Shown here: one piece after another, positions 31,001 through 38,545 of the stretch
How the letters are laid out: each line of letters begins with the position of its first letter
Numbering within the stretch: the stretch's first letter is position 1
Assembly (NCBI GenBank): GCA_025059995.1
Contig: JANXCF010000005.1
Coordinates: forward strand, 60,006 to 124,005
Length of the DNA stretch: 64,000 nt
Source: Leptospiraceae bacterium
GTDB taxonomy: Bacteria; Spirochaetota; Leptospiria; Leptospirales; Leptonemataceae
Direction: 5' to 3'
Translations under genes and position numbers: made by a program
The notes under the pieces: generated by a model
The model's input: only the letters and a program-made list of their open reading frames with translations
The model's database searches: none
Told to the model about the DNA's origin: nothing

Positions 31001-31216
31001 AAGTTCCATTTCGATAGGATATGTGACTAAAAATTCTGCTTGTTCGGGATCCAAATGTTTTGTTTTTGTTTGAACCATTACTTGTATACCTGTGATGTCG
31101 GGAACAGCATCAATAGAAAGTCGCAAAACACTCAAGCTCCCAACGATAATAATAAGACTTATAACCAGAAAAGTCCAAACAGGATTATCAATTAAGTAAT
31201 CTTGCAATCTCTTCAT
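28076..31216 (-). CDS. Heavy-metal-type RND efflux pump (CzcA/CusA family)
   Basis: This 1046-residue inner-membrane pump is driven by protons. The N-terminal helix, two large periplasmic loops and twelve-helix pattern fit RND transporters. The HME (metal) branch is indicated by GLSLITVVFDDDMDLLLARQ and by the helix-4 motif GAIDFGLIVDASVVMVEN with its two aspartates; IPLSMLIAFTGMV and GFIALSGIAILNGVVLL are also family-like. It begins two bases after the outer-membrane factor gene. No periplasmic adaptor gene lies in the operon. Metal selectivity (zinc, cobalt, copper, silver) is not determined. Confidence 0.9.
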   Translation of the reverse strand: MKRLQDYLIDNPVWTFLVISLIIIVGSLSVLRLSIDAVPDITGIQVMVQTKTKHLDPEQAEFLVTYPIEMELSGIQKVQEIRSITKFGLSLITVVFDDDMDLLLARQLINERLQKVQKELPEGIIPQLGPISTGLSEVFMYVLKNNDILNEKEKLLYLRTVQDWIIKPQLRTIQGAAEVDSIGGYSKAIFVEYLPNELNKYGIGPLGLLHAIEGIGEISSGGYSEFQRKRFIIKNDNRFFSLKEIQNFPIRIYSIGPALKLNNFAKVLEKEQPRIGAATFNGEETVLGTVLMRMGENSREVAKNAEEAIKSIHKPQNVKIHPVYSRKYLVDQTIKTVEKNLFEGSVLVISILTLILGNIRAAILVSLSIPLSMLIAFTGMVQNKISANLMSLGAIDFGLIVDASVVMVENILRNLEMNPNISKDQKKELIQKSIREVTPAIITGISIIIIVYIPVLFLEGIEGKMFRPMAITMIIALLGSLGIALFLIPSLSRLFLRSEVHENKFLKFSFEKIIKKIYKKIIIFNLRFGFIFLGITIILFFVSLYIFYKMPTEFVPDLDEQDLVIGIVRNSDISLEEMVEKQKMVEKIILEFPEVEHVFSRIGIPESATDPMGINFADTFIILKKDKNLWRKNEHGQPITKQDLLIEIRNKIQSYPQFERDEISPTQPIEMRFNEMLEGSRADISLRIFGPDLETLFELIEKIRAILESNLQKEIKELVQDELSALTKTPILKFETNPQALIKYGISQKDVNTIFEYSLAGKEIGIYYENQMKYPIIFRLDDKYRNSIDGINSIPIDLPEGGVISLRELSNFRIVEQVTTISRVNSKRYAALSIYLNSRDIEGFVKKSEPLVREVLKDYQDYYFEWAGQYKNLQRAKLRMMILIPLTIFVIALILYQNLESFVHTLLIITAIPFASIGGIFLLWIRDIPFSVSTSVGFIALSGIAILNGVVLLNVFKQLRQEGLDLQTTVIEGALMRIRPILMTALVAAFGFIPMAFNTGIGAEVQRPLATIVVGGLVTSTILTLLLLPYMYYKVEAFLLEKFKKT

Positions 31217-31218
31217 AG

Positions 31219-32526
31219 TTAAATGTCCTGAAATAAATTCTTACCAGTATAGAGCTCCAAGAGATTTAAGGACTCTACAATGACTTCAAAAGTCTTTAAA
31301 GTAAGTTGGAGTAAGTCATGGAATTTTTCGTGTTCTCCCCAGTATTCAAAAAAAGAGATTCTGCGATTCAAAAGGGAATCATCTAACATTTCTAGGTAAG
31401 GTTCGGATTGATACAAAGTTTGAATATTTTGTTGAAAAAGTTGATAATTATTTTTATATATTTGTGTTAAGTATTGTATTTGATTTTTGAGAAATACTTT
31501 TGTTTTCTCTATTTGTAGAACTTGTATTTCCTCTTCTTTTTGTATAAGAAATTTGTTCATTGAACTTTCGGTCCCATAGGGGATGGGAATACGTAAACCT
31601 AAAGTATAGGTTGTTTCTTTTTCTGGATTTATAGGATCAAAAGTAAGATTTTTATAGTTCCCTGTCTCCCTTTCGCCATATTGAAAAAACACTTCAAATG
31701 AATGAAATTCTTCTTTTTTGGCTAGTTCTTTTTCTTTTTGCTTGATTTTGAGTTTTATGAGTTCTGCTTTATAGATGGGGCTCTCTTCGTAGTCTTTTTG
31801 TAATTCTTTTTCGTTTAACTCTGTGGGAAAAAGTTGAGAGATGTCTTCAATCTTGTCAACATAAATCAAATAATTATCGAAATTCAGAAGTTGTCTTATA
31901 TATGATAATTCTTTTTGAATTTCACTTTCTGCTTCTGTGTATTCTGATTTGAGCTTGGAAATTCCAATTTGCAGTGCCATTCTTGTGTAATTTCCTAATT
32001 TTTTATCGAAATAATTCTTATGATATTTGGAACTTAAGCGTTCAAACTGATTGATATGTTTTGAAAGATGTTCTTTAATTCTTTGTAAGTAAATCAAACG
32101 AAAATAAGAAAGTCGAAATTCTGAAAGAATTTGTTTTTTCATTAAATAGCTATAATTATCTTCTAATTCTTTTTCCCACTGGGCTATTTCGTATTTAGTT
32201 TTTTGTTTTGATAAGACATCGATGGCTTTGCTTAGTCCAATAATATAGTGTTTGATCTTTTGAGATGATGCTTCTTCTAATTGTAGTAAATTTGTAGGAT
32301 AGTTTTTAGTTCCTGTCTCATATTGAAGTTCTAATTGGAATGGACTTATCATTTTTTTCTTCTGTTCTATATTAAGATCTGATTTTTGTTTTCTAATCAT
32401 TTGAACTTTCAAATCTATGTTTTCTTTATTGAGAATTTCTATGTATTTTTTATAATAGGGAGTTTGTGATGTTATTGCCTTTAAGTAAAAGAAAGTTAAA
32501 AATATTATCAAAGTTTTTTTCACCAT
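31219..32526 (-). CDS. TolC/CzcC-like outer-membrane factor
   Basis: This protein would form the outer-membrane exit duct of the RND pump. A signal peptide starts at MVKKTLIIFLTFFYLKA, followed by long Lys/Glu/Gln-rich helices and aromatic strands (FEVFFQYGER, TYTLGLRIPIPYG), as in TolC-family proteins. I start at the ATG at 32526, which has GGAG just upstream and follows a strong promoter whose elements would lie inside the longer reading (ATG at 32568). That gives 435 residues. It is the first gene of a two-gene operon with the pump. Confidence 0.8.
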   Translation of the reverse strand: MVKKTLIIFLTFFYLKAITSQTPYYKKYIEILNKENIDLKVQMIRKQKSDLNIEQKKKMISPFQLELQYETGTKNYPTNLLQLEEASSQKIKHYIIGLSKAIDVLSKQKTKYEIAQWEKELEDNYSYLMKKQILSEFRLSYFRLIYLQRIKEHLSKHINQFERLSSKYHKNYFDKKLGNYTRMALQIGISKLKSEYTEAESEIQKELSYIRQLLNFDNYLIYVDKIEDISQLFPTELNEKELQKDYEESPIYKAELIKLKIKQKEKELAKKEEFHSFEVFFQYGERETGNYKNLTFDPINPEKETTYTLGLRIPIPYGTESSMNKFLIQKEEEIQVLQIEKTKVFLKNQIQYLTQIYKNNYQLFQQNIQTLYQSEPYLEMLDDSLLNRRISFFEYWGEHEKFHDLLQLTLKTFEVIVESLNLLELYTGKNLFQDI

Positions 32527-32556
32527 TTTCTCCAACATTGAATTGAATTTAAAGAA

Positions 32557-32585
32557 ATTATATTTCATATGATATTAATTATCAA
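32557..32585 (-). promoter_or_regulatory. Promoter of the RND efflux operon
   Basis: On the minus strand TTGATA (32585-32580) and a perfect TATAAT (32562-32557) are spaced 17 bases apart. Transcription would begin near 32550, 24 bases before the chosen start codon. The divergent regulator gene starts 27 bases to the right, so the two promoters overlap. Confidence 0.65.
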
Positions 32586-32611
32586 TAGGTCATTTGTCCT
32601 TGAGGTAGTTT

Positions 32612-33118
32612 ATGATTGATGAAACAAAAATCCAAAAAAAGTTAACTATTTTGATAATTCTACTTATTGCTGTAAATATATACGATATTCTGTATCATAT
32701 ATTTTTTGATGGTTACTTGAATTTTCATCAAACATTAGAAGCTGTCTTAATATTTTTTATTTCTGGTTTGATGGTTTGGCTTAAATTTCTTTCAAAAAAG
32801 GAATGGATGAGATTTCAAACTTTCATACAAGAAAGGGATTTTTTAGTCAAAACATACAAAAAGAAATATAAAAGTTCATTATTGAAGATACGCAAAGAAA
32901 TCGAAGAGCAATTTCAAGCGTGGGGACTTACAGAAGAAGAAAAAAAATTAGCTCGGTATTTACTTTTAGGATATTCATTTAAACAAATATCAGGAGTTAT
33001 GAACAAAAGTATAAAGACTCTGCGAAATCAAAGCCTTTCTATTTACAGAAAGTCTGGAATGCTGGGTCGAAGTGATTTTGTTGGTTATTTTTTTCACGAT
33101 GTTTTTAAATCAGAATAA
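32612..33118 (+). CDS. Membrane-anchored LuxR-type HTH regulator
   Basis: This 168-residue protein has two hydrophobic helices near its N-terminus (about 11-30 and 40-58), a short basic helix, and a C-terminal DNA-binding domain. The domain, LTEEEKKLARYLLLGYSFKQI followed by MNKSIKTLRNQSLSIYRKSG, is the LuxR/GerE four-helix form. A GAGGT ribosome site precedes the ATG. It is divergent from the RND efflux operon over a shared promoter region, so regulation of that operon from the membrane is a reasonable inference. No receiver or ligand domain is present. Confidence 0.7.
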   Translation: MIDETKIQKKLTILIILLIAVNIYDILYHIFFDGYLNFHQTLEAVLIFFISGLMVWLKFLSKKEWMRFQTFIQERDFLVKTYKKKYKSSLLKIRKEIEEQFQAWGLTEEEKKLARYLLLGYSFKQISGVMNKSIKTLRNQSLSIYRKSGMLGRSDFVGYFFHDVFKSE

Positions 33119-33130
33119 AAGATAATCCAA

Positions 33131-33158
33131 TTGACACAAAATTTAAATTTATTATCAT
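33131..33158 (+). promoter_or_regulatory. Promoter of the GAF/pseudo-cyclase gene
   Basis: A perfect TTGACA (33131-33136) and TATCAT (33153-33158) are separated by 16 bases. Transcription is expected about seven bases downstream, which is the A of the ATG at 33165, so the mRNA may be leaderless. Confidence 0.55.
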
Positions 33159-33164
33159 ATGTTT

Positions 33165-34361
33165 ATGTCAAATCTATTGACTGTATCTAATGAATATATC
33201 AGAATTTTTTTTGAAGTTATCAAGCTTTCTTTAGAAACTGCTGATTTAAAAACATTTATCGATAAAGTCTTAGACTATTTATTAGAAATAGAAGGTATTA
33301 ACGTAGAAAAAAAAGCTGGTTTTATGATCTATCATGAAGGGGAATTAAGGTTAATTTCCTATAAAAATGTATCTGATAGTTTAGTAAAAATGTGTGGTAG
33401 AGTTGCCATAGGACAATGTTTATGTGGAAAAGCAGCAGAATTACGAGAAGTCTTATACAAAGCTCATATTGATGATGATCACGAAAATCGACCAGAAGGT
33501 ATGCTACCACATGGTCACTATAACGTCCCCATTGTTCAAAACGAGCAATTGTTAGGAGTTTTGTTTTTGTATATAAAAGATGGTGAAGAAAAAAATGAAC
33601 AACTCATAGAATTTTTAAAGCAATTAGCATCAATTCTATCGATGGTAATTTTGAAGTATCAATTCGAAAGTGAATATCAATATTCGATTGTAAAGCTAAT
33701 AAGAACAAATGAATTAATGATTGAAAATTTAAAAAAGATTCAAACATTAGAAGAATTAGTAAAAACCTATGTGCCTCAAACTATATTAAAATATCAAAAC
33801 CAGGACAAACGCAAAAAAAAGATTTCTTTTGACATAGAAGAAAACTATTATTTGTTGTTAAATATAAATGGAATTCTACCTTTTAGTGAAGTTTTTCCCA
33901 TTCAAAAGATTTATGAAACTATACAAAGTTATTATGCACCTGTTATAGATGTTATTTTGGAACACGGCGGTGACATAGAACAATTTCTTGAAGATAAAAT
34001 CCTTGCAATTTACAAGGATTCTTACAATGTATTACTATCAGCACTAAAAATAAAAGAAATCATATTTTCTGTGAATCAAAAACGCCAAGAGATGTTTTTA
34101 AAACCTTTTACCTTTCAAATTTCAATCAAGTATGGAAAAACATTTTTCGGTATTATCGGAAGTGAAAAGAGAAAAAACTGGATGCGCTACGGTCAGACTA
34201 TAAGGCTTTTAAACCTCATGCAAAGAAAATGCAAATACAACCAAATTATCGTAAGTGAGGAGGTTTATAAAGAACAAAAAGATAAATTTCTTTTTTCTGA
34301 ATCCACACAAATCAATTTAGAAAATGGAAGTCATATTGTTGCTTATTATTTAGTAAGGTAG
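33165..34361 (+). CDS. GAF domain protein with degenerate class III cyclase domain
   Basis: The protein has 398 residues. Residues 1-165 form a GAF sensor domain with IGQCLCGKAA and LPHGHYNVPI, a Cys/His-containing subtype. A linker containing YVPQTILKYQ leads to a class III adenylate/guanylate cyclase fold (about 220-398). The fold is recognised from EHGGDIEQFLEDKILAIY and KTFFGIIGSEKRKNWMRYGQ. The first metal aspartate is Asn233 (NING), the purine-selecting Asp is Gln344, and the transition-state Asn and Arg are missing; only Asp277 remains. I infer a non-catalytic signalling domain. The promoter position favours the ATG at 33165 over 33159. Confidence 0.7.
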   Translation: MSNLLTVSNEYIRIFFEVIKLSLETADLKTFIDKVLDYLLEIEGINVEKKAGFMIYHEGELRLISYKNVSDSLVKMCGRVAIGQCLCGKAAELREVLYKAHIDDDHENRPEGMLPHGHYNVPIVQNEQLLGVLFLYIKDGEEKNEQLIEFLKQLASILSMVILKYQFESEYQYSIVKLIRTNELMIENLKKIQTLEELVKTYVPQTILKYQNQDKRKKKISFDIEENYYLLLNINGILPFSEVFPIQKIYETIQSYYAPVIDVILEHGGDIEQFLEDKILAIYKDSYNVLLSALKIKEIIFSVNQKRQEMFLKPFTFQISIKYGKTFFGIIGSEKRKNWMRYGQTIRLLNLMQRKCKYNQIIVSEEVYKEQKDKFLFSESTQINLENGSHIVAYYLVR

Positions 34362-34472
34362 TCTTTTAAATAACAGTTTATTGAGATGATAAAGAAAAAA
34401 ATTCGCTTTCTTTTCTAAAATGATTTTCTCGTGGATGAAAACGGCTGCTTTAGTTACACAGTAATATTAGTT

Positions 34473-36452
34473 CTATTCAAAATTATAGGACTTCAGTTTA
34501 TCTAGATATTCAATCACTTTTTTTGATTCACTTTCTACTTGGTTAAACAATTCTCTTGCTTTTGAAATTTCCTTTCTTTTTACGTGGTGATAAATTTCTT
34601 TGCAAAGATTATGAAAGTTTTTGTGAGGTTCTTCAATTTCAGAAAATTCTTTCAGATGTCGATAGGAAGTGCTGTCATCTCCATAGTACCATTTACCAAA
34701 TCTACACTGAGTATAATCAGATAGTTGATGTTCCGACATTTGAATTGAGCCATCAATGAAATTTTCCACTTTATCTTTAAAGATGATATGATCTGTTTTT
34801 GCTAAATCAAAGATATATTTATTATAGTTAGCTGTTTTTATTCCTTTTGTAGCTTCTCTGAAATCGTCTAAAGCTTCAGTGAGTTTTAGATTTAGTTCTT
34901 TTGATTTTTCTGAAAGTTTTAAAATTTTTTCTGATTCTGAAAGATTGATCTCTACGTTTTTGGTGATATCTTTTGATGCTACATTTAGTTCTTCTAATGA
35001 AGAAGCAAAATGTGAGATTTTTAGATTTATATTTTGAAATGAAGTAATCAGCTTTTGTAGGATTTGATTGAATTTATCAAAATTAGATTTTGTTTGAATA
35101 ATATCATTGCCAAAATTGTGGATTTGATCACGAAAATTAATAATACTGTTTGTGATATCTTTAATGGTTTGGGCTATTTGTTGGGATGACTCTTTTGAGT
35201 TTTGTGATAGCTTTCTGATTTCCTCTGCAATAACCGAAAATCTACTTCCCTTTTCTCCTGACTTTGCAGCTTCAATAGAGGCGTTCAGTGCAATCAAATT
35301 TGTTTGGTTTGCAATTTCTTGGATGATTTTTAATATATCTTCGACGTTTTGAGAATTCTTCTGAATGTTATCAAACTGATGATTTAAATCTTCGAATAAG
35401 TTAAAGATTTTATTAATTGTTTTCGATGTCTCATTCAACATAGCTATGGTATTGTTTACTAAATTCATAGCATCAGAAGAATCTCGACTTGTTTCTTGGA
35501 TGATTTTTGCTATTTCATTTATTGTCACAGAAGTTTCTTCAATAGAAGCACTAATTTGTTCAAAATGTTGATGTTGATTTTGAATGCTTTCTTTTAATTC
35601 ATTTGATAAGCATTTTAAATCATAAGATACATTTTCAACCATTATGGATGATGGCATAATACGATCAAATAACTTAGAAATATGTTCAGTAGCTTTTATT
35701 ATTGAATTTTGGAGTAAACCAATTTCATCATTAGAGACTTTCATTTTTGGGAGTATGAATATTCCCTTTTCAAGGTTTTCTTGAATTTTCTCTACGATCT
35801 TCAAGTTTTTTCTTATGAAAGTTATAAAAATATAAAATGCTACTAAACTTAATATAAAAATAATAATTAAGTTCAAATACATTTTATTTGTATATTCCTT
35901 AAATCGTTCTTCCACATCGTCGACATATACTCCTGTTGCAATATTCCATTTCCATGGTTCAAACCTTTTGGCATAAGTAAATTTATGAGCTATAATCTCG
36001 CTTTGGGGTTTATTCCAGTAATAATCCACTAATGCTTCATTTTTTTCTTGAGTTTGCTTTAGCATTTCTTGGATTAGTTTTTTACCATTAATATCAGTTA
36101 ATTCTTTTACATTAGTTCCTTGAAGTTTGGGATTTATATGGTAAATCATCAAATATTCATCATCAAAAATAAAAAAATATTCGTTTTTAGATGACTCAAG
36201 CCTTGAGATGAGGTTAATGGCTAATTTTTTAGCTTCACTTTGTGTGATCTCACCTTTTTCGTATTGTTGATAAATTCTCTCTATCATTTGATGAGATAAC
36301 GTCACTTTTTCTTTTAATGAAGTGATGATTTGATCAAACATGTTTTGTTTAAACTCTTCAAATATTACGAAACGAAAAAAAACCAAAATCAGGGTAAAAA
36401 TTATAAAAAAAATAATAAGAATCTTTGCAAAAAATGATAATTTTAATCTCAT
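34473..36452 (-). CDS. Methyl-accepting chemotaxis protein with Cache and CZB domains
   Basis: This 659-residue chemoreceptor has an N-terminal membrane helix and a single Cache-type periplasmic domain (YFFIFDDEYLMIYHINPKLQG; about 40-185). A second membrane helix (about 190-212), a coiled linker and the signalling hairpin (ANQTNLIALNASIEAAKSGE, SVIAEEIRKLSQNS) follow. The last 105 residues are a CZB zinc-binding domain: His in DHIIFKDKV, Cys in QCRFGKWYY, and His in PHKNFH. It should therefore couple a periplasmic signal and cytoplasmic zinc to the flagellar switch through CheA/CheW, none of which are nearby. Confidence 0.92.
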   Translation of the reverse strand: MRLKLSFFAKILIIFFIIFTLILVFFRFVIFEEFKQNMFDQIITSLKEKVTLSHQMIERIYQQYEKGEITQSEAKKLAINLISRLESSKNEYFFIFDDEYLMIYHINPKLQGTNVKELTDINGKKLIQEMLKQTQEKNEALVDYYWNKPQSEIIAHKFTYAKRFEPWKWNIATGVYVDDVEERFKEYTNKMYLNLIIIFILSLVAFYIFITFIRKNLKIVEKIQENLEKGIFILPKMKVSNDEIGLLQNSIIKATEHISKLFDRIMPSSIMVENVSYDLKCLSNELKESIQNQHQHFEQISASIEETSVTINEIAKIIQETSRDSSDAMNLVNNTIAMLNETSKTINKIFNLFEDLNHQFDNIQKNSQNVEDILKIIQEIANQTNLIALNASIEAAKSGEKGSRFSVIAEEIRKLSQNSKESSQQIAQTIKDITNSIINFRDQIHNFGNDIIQTKSNFDKFNQILQKLITSFQNINLKISHFASSLEELNVASKDITKNVEINLSESEKILKLSEKSKELNLKLTEALDDFREATKGIKTANYNKYIFDLAKTDHIIFKDKVENFIDGSIQMSEHQLSDYTQCRFGKWYYGDDSTSYRHLKEFSEIEEPHKNFHNLCKEIYHHVKRKEISKARELFNQVESESKKVIEYLDKLKSYNFE

Positions 36453-36524
36453 ACAGTTATATTCGGATATTCTGATAAAAATGCTAAGTCAATGTTTTTC
36501 TGAAATGATAATGATTATTTATTG

Positions 36525-37688
36525 TTATAGTAATTCTTTAAGAAGCTCTATTTTGTCTAATCTTTCCCAAGAAAAAGTAGGTTCATTTCTCCCGAAGTGT
36601 CCATAAGTTGCAGTTTGTATGTATTTTCTTTCTTTCGAACGGAGTTCTAAGGATTCTTCGATACCTCTTGGGGTTAATCGAAAGATTTCTTTTACTCTTT
36701 TTGAGATTTTCTCTTCGTCAACTTTATTAGTTCCGAACGTATCAATTAAAACAGAAGTTGGTTCAGGGTATCCAATTGCATAGGAGATTTGAACTTCACA
36801 TCTATCTGCGAGCCCAGCGGCAACTATGTTTTTTGCAATATAACGTGCCATGTAAGCAGCACTACGATCTACTTTTGATGGATCTTTGCCAGAAAAAGCA
36901 CCACCACCGTGTCTACTATATCCACCATAAGTATCAACAATGATCTTTCTCCCTGTCAAACCTGTATCCCCATGCGGTCCGCCTATCACGAATCTACCTG
37001 TGGGATTAATTAAATATCGTGTGTTTTTTAAAAAATGGGAAGGGATGACTTTCTTGATTACTTCTTCTATGATCATTTCTTCAATTTGTTTATGTTCCAA
37101 ATGAGGTCTATGTTGTGTAGAGAGAACCACAGTATCGACACGATATGGTTTACCATCACGATATTCTACTGTTACTTGACTTTTTGAGTCTGGAAGTATA
37201 TCTTTTAATGTGCCATTGTGTCGAAGCTCTGCTAAATACTTTACAAGTTTATGAGCGAGCTCAATGGGTAAGGGCATATAGTTTTCGGTTTCATTGATTG
37301 CAAATCCGAACATCATCCCTTGATCCCCTGCTCCCTGTTCTCCCTTGTATAAACCTTGCCCTGTAACACCTTGAGCAATATCAGGTGATTGAGCGTGAAG
37401 TTTAACCAAAACCTCAGCACTTTTGTAATCAAAACCAATTTCAGGATCATCATATCCAATTTTTTTGATAACTTCTCTTGCAACTTTTTCGACATCAACA
37501 TTTGCTAAAGAAGAAATTTCACCTGCTATGCATACGAAGTTAGTGGTAACTAAGGTCTCACAAGCAACACGACTATAAGGGTCTTGATGAATGAATGCAT
37601 CTAATATAGCATCAGAAATTTGATCGCAAATTTTATCCGGATGACCTTCAGAAACAGACTCGGAAGTAAACAAAAAATTTTTTTGCAT
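36525..37688 (-). CDS. metK: S-adenosylmethionine synthetase
   Basis: This enzyme makes S-adenosylmethionine from methionine and ATP. The start [23 protein letters not shown] is read in pieces: [34 protein letters not shown] (ATP loop), [21 protein letters not shown] and [16 protein letters not shown] all match the family. The length of 387 is normal. A GGGAGA ribosome site lies upstream. I see no SAM riboswitch in the leader. Confidence 0.98.
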   Translation of the reverse strand: MQKNFLFTSESVSEGHPDKICDQISDAILDAFIHQDPYSRVACETLVTTNFVCIAGEISSLANVDVEKVAREVIKKIGYDDPEIGFDYKSAEVLVKLHAQSPDIAQGVTGQGLYKGEQGAGDQGMMFGFAINETENYMPLPIELAHKLVKYLAELRHNGTLKDILPDSKSQVTVEYRDGKPYRVDTVVLSTQHRPHLEHKQIEEMIIEEVIKKVIPSHFLKNTRYLINPTGRFVIGGPHGDTGLTGRKIIVDTYGGYSRHGGGAFSGKDPSKVDRSAAYMARYIAKNIVAAGLADRCEVQISYAIGYPEPTSVLIDTFGTNKVDEEKISKRVKEIFRLTPRGIEESLELRSKERKYIQTATYGHFGRNEPTFSWERLDKIELLKELL

Positions 37689-37927
37689 TCTTTTCTCCCA
37701 AACAAAATAATATCAAAGTTTTTTATTCAATCTTTATCGTCAATAGAATGATAGTTGTGTAATATCCAACTGTCTCTTTTAAGTTAATTGAGGAGAAGTA
37801 ATGTAATTTTATTTAAGTAAGAAAAAAAATTTTCAAACATAGGATTGATGTCAAAACAAAAAAATTTTGTATAAATATAAACATCATATTTTTTTCTTTA
37901 GATTGAGTAATACTGCCTTATAAAGCT
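37689..37927. other. metK upstream region, no gene recognised
   Basis: This 239-base AT-rich gap separates metK from the HTH gene, both on the minus strand. The metK promoter should lie here, but I could not pick one with confidence. A plus-strand GAGGAGA followed by ATG and an immediate TAA (37801-37806) is probably chance. Confidence 0.4.
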
Positions 37928-38461
37928 TTATTCTTCTGATACTTCTTTAAAATCCTTTGATTTCGAATATATATCTATCGCTCTCCAGCTACAATGTAAT
38001 ATCATTTCTAAGTGTTTTATAATAAAATTTCTAATTTCATCATCTGTAAAGAAACTTCGCAATTCTGAAACTAAATATTGAAATTTTATGTTTGTAACAT
38101 ATTCTTTTAAGTTCACTAGAACGATCTTCTCAGGAAAAAGATCATCAAGATAAATTTCTAAAACATCAAATATATAAGCTAAATGTGTATTTTTGATTTC
38201 AAGTTTTTTATTTTCATAACGTGATAGTATTGTTGGATGAATAATTTCTCCATGTTTTTGTTGGATTTTTGATGATAAATCATGTAGTTTAATATTTCTT
38301 TTTTGTCTATAGGTTTTGATAATATCGCCTACATTCATGAATAAATTAAAAAGTTCATTTCTTTGTTGTGGAGAACGAAGTTGTTTTTTCAAATCTTCAA
38401 TATCATGTTCCATAAATAAATCTTCTAATGAAAGAAAAGAATGTATCAGTGGAATTTCCAT
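37928..38461 (-). CDS. XRE-like helix-turn-helix protein
   Basis: This 177-residue protein has an N-terminal acidic segment, then a Cro/C1-type DNA-binding domain around residues 46-110 (VGDIIKTYRQKRNIKLHDLS, then ILSRYENKKLEI). The C-terminal 65 residues carry EKIVLVNLKEYVTNIKFQYL and end in an acidic tail. I do not recognise a named family. It stands alone between recN and metK, so its targets cannot be inferred. Confidence 0.6.
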   Translation of the reverse strand: MEIPLIHSFLSLEDLFMEHDIEDLKKQLRSPQQRNELFNLFMNVGDIIKTYRQKRNIKLHDLSSKIQQKHGEIIHPTILSRYENKKLEIKNTHLAYIFDVLEIYLDDLFPEKIVLVNLKEYVTNIKFQYLVSELRSFFTDDEIRNFIIKHLEMILHCSWRAIDIYSKSKDFKEVSEE

Positions 38462-38545
38462 TTAGAACAATATTAGCGCAAAAAATTTCTTTTTAGTTTC
38501 AAATATTGAAATCAAGAATGCTGTATAATTAAAATTTTTTCATAT

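Noticed and set aside
37790..37806. A plus-strand GAGGAGA followed by ATG and an immediate TAA between metK and the HTH gene.
   Set aside because: It looks like a start-stop element, but no gene follows on that strand and the pattern is short enough to be chance.
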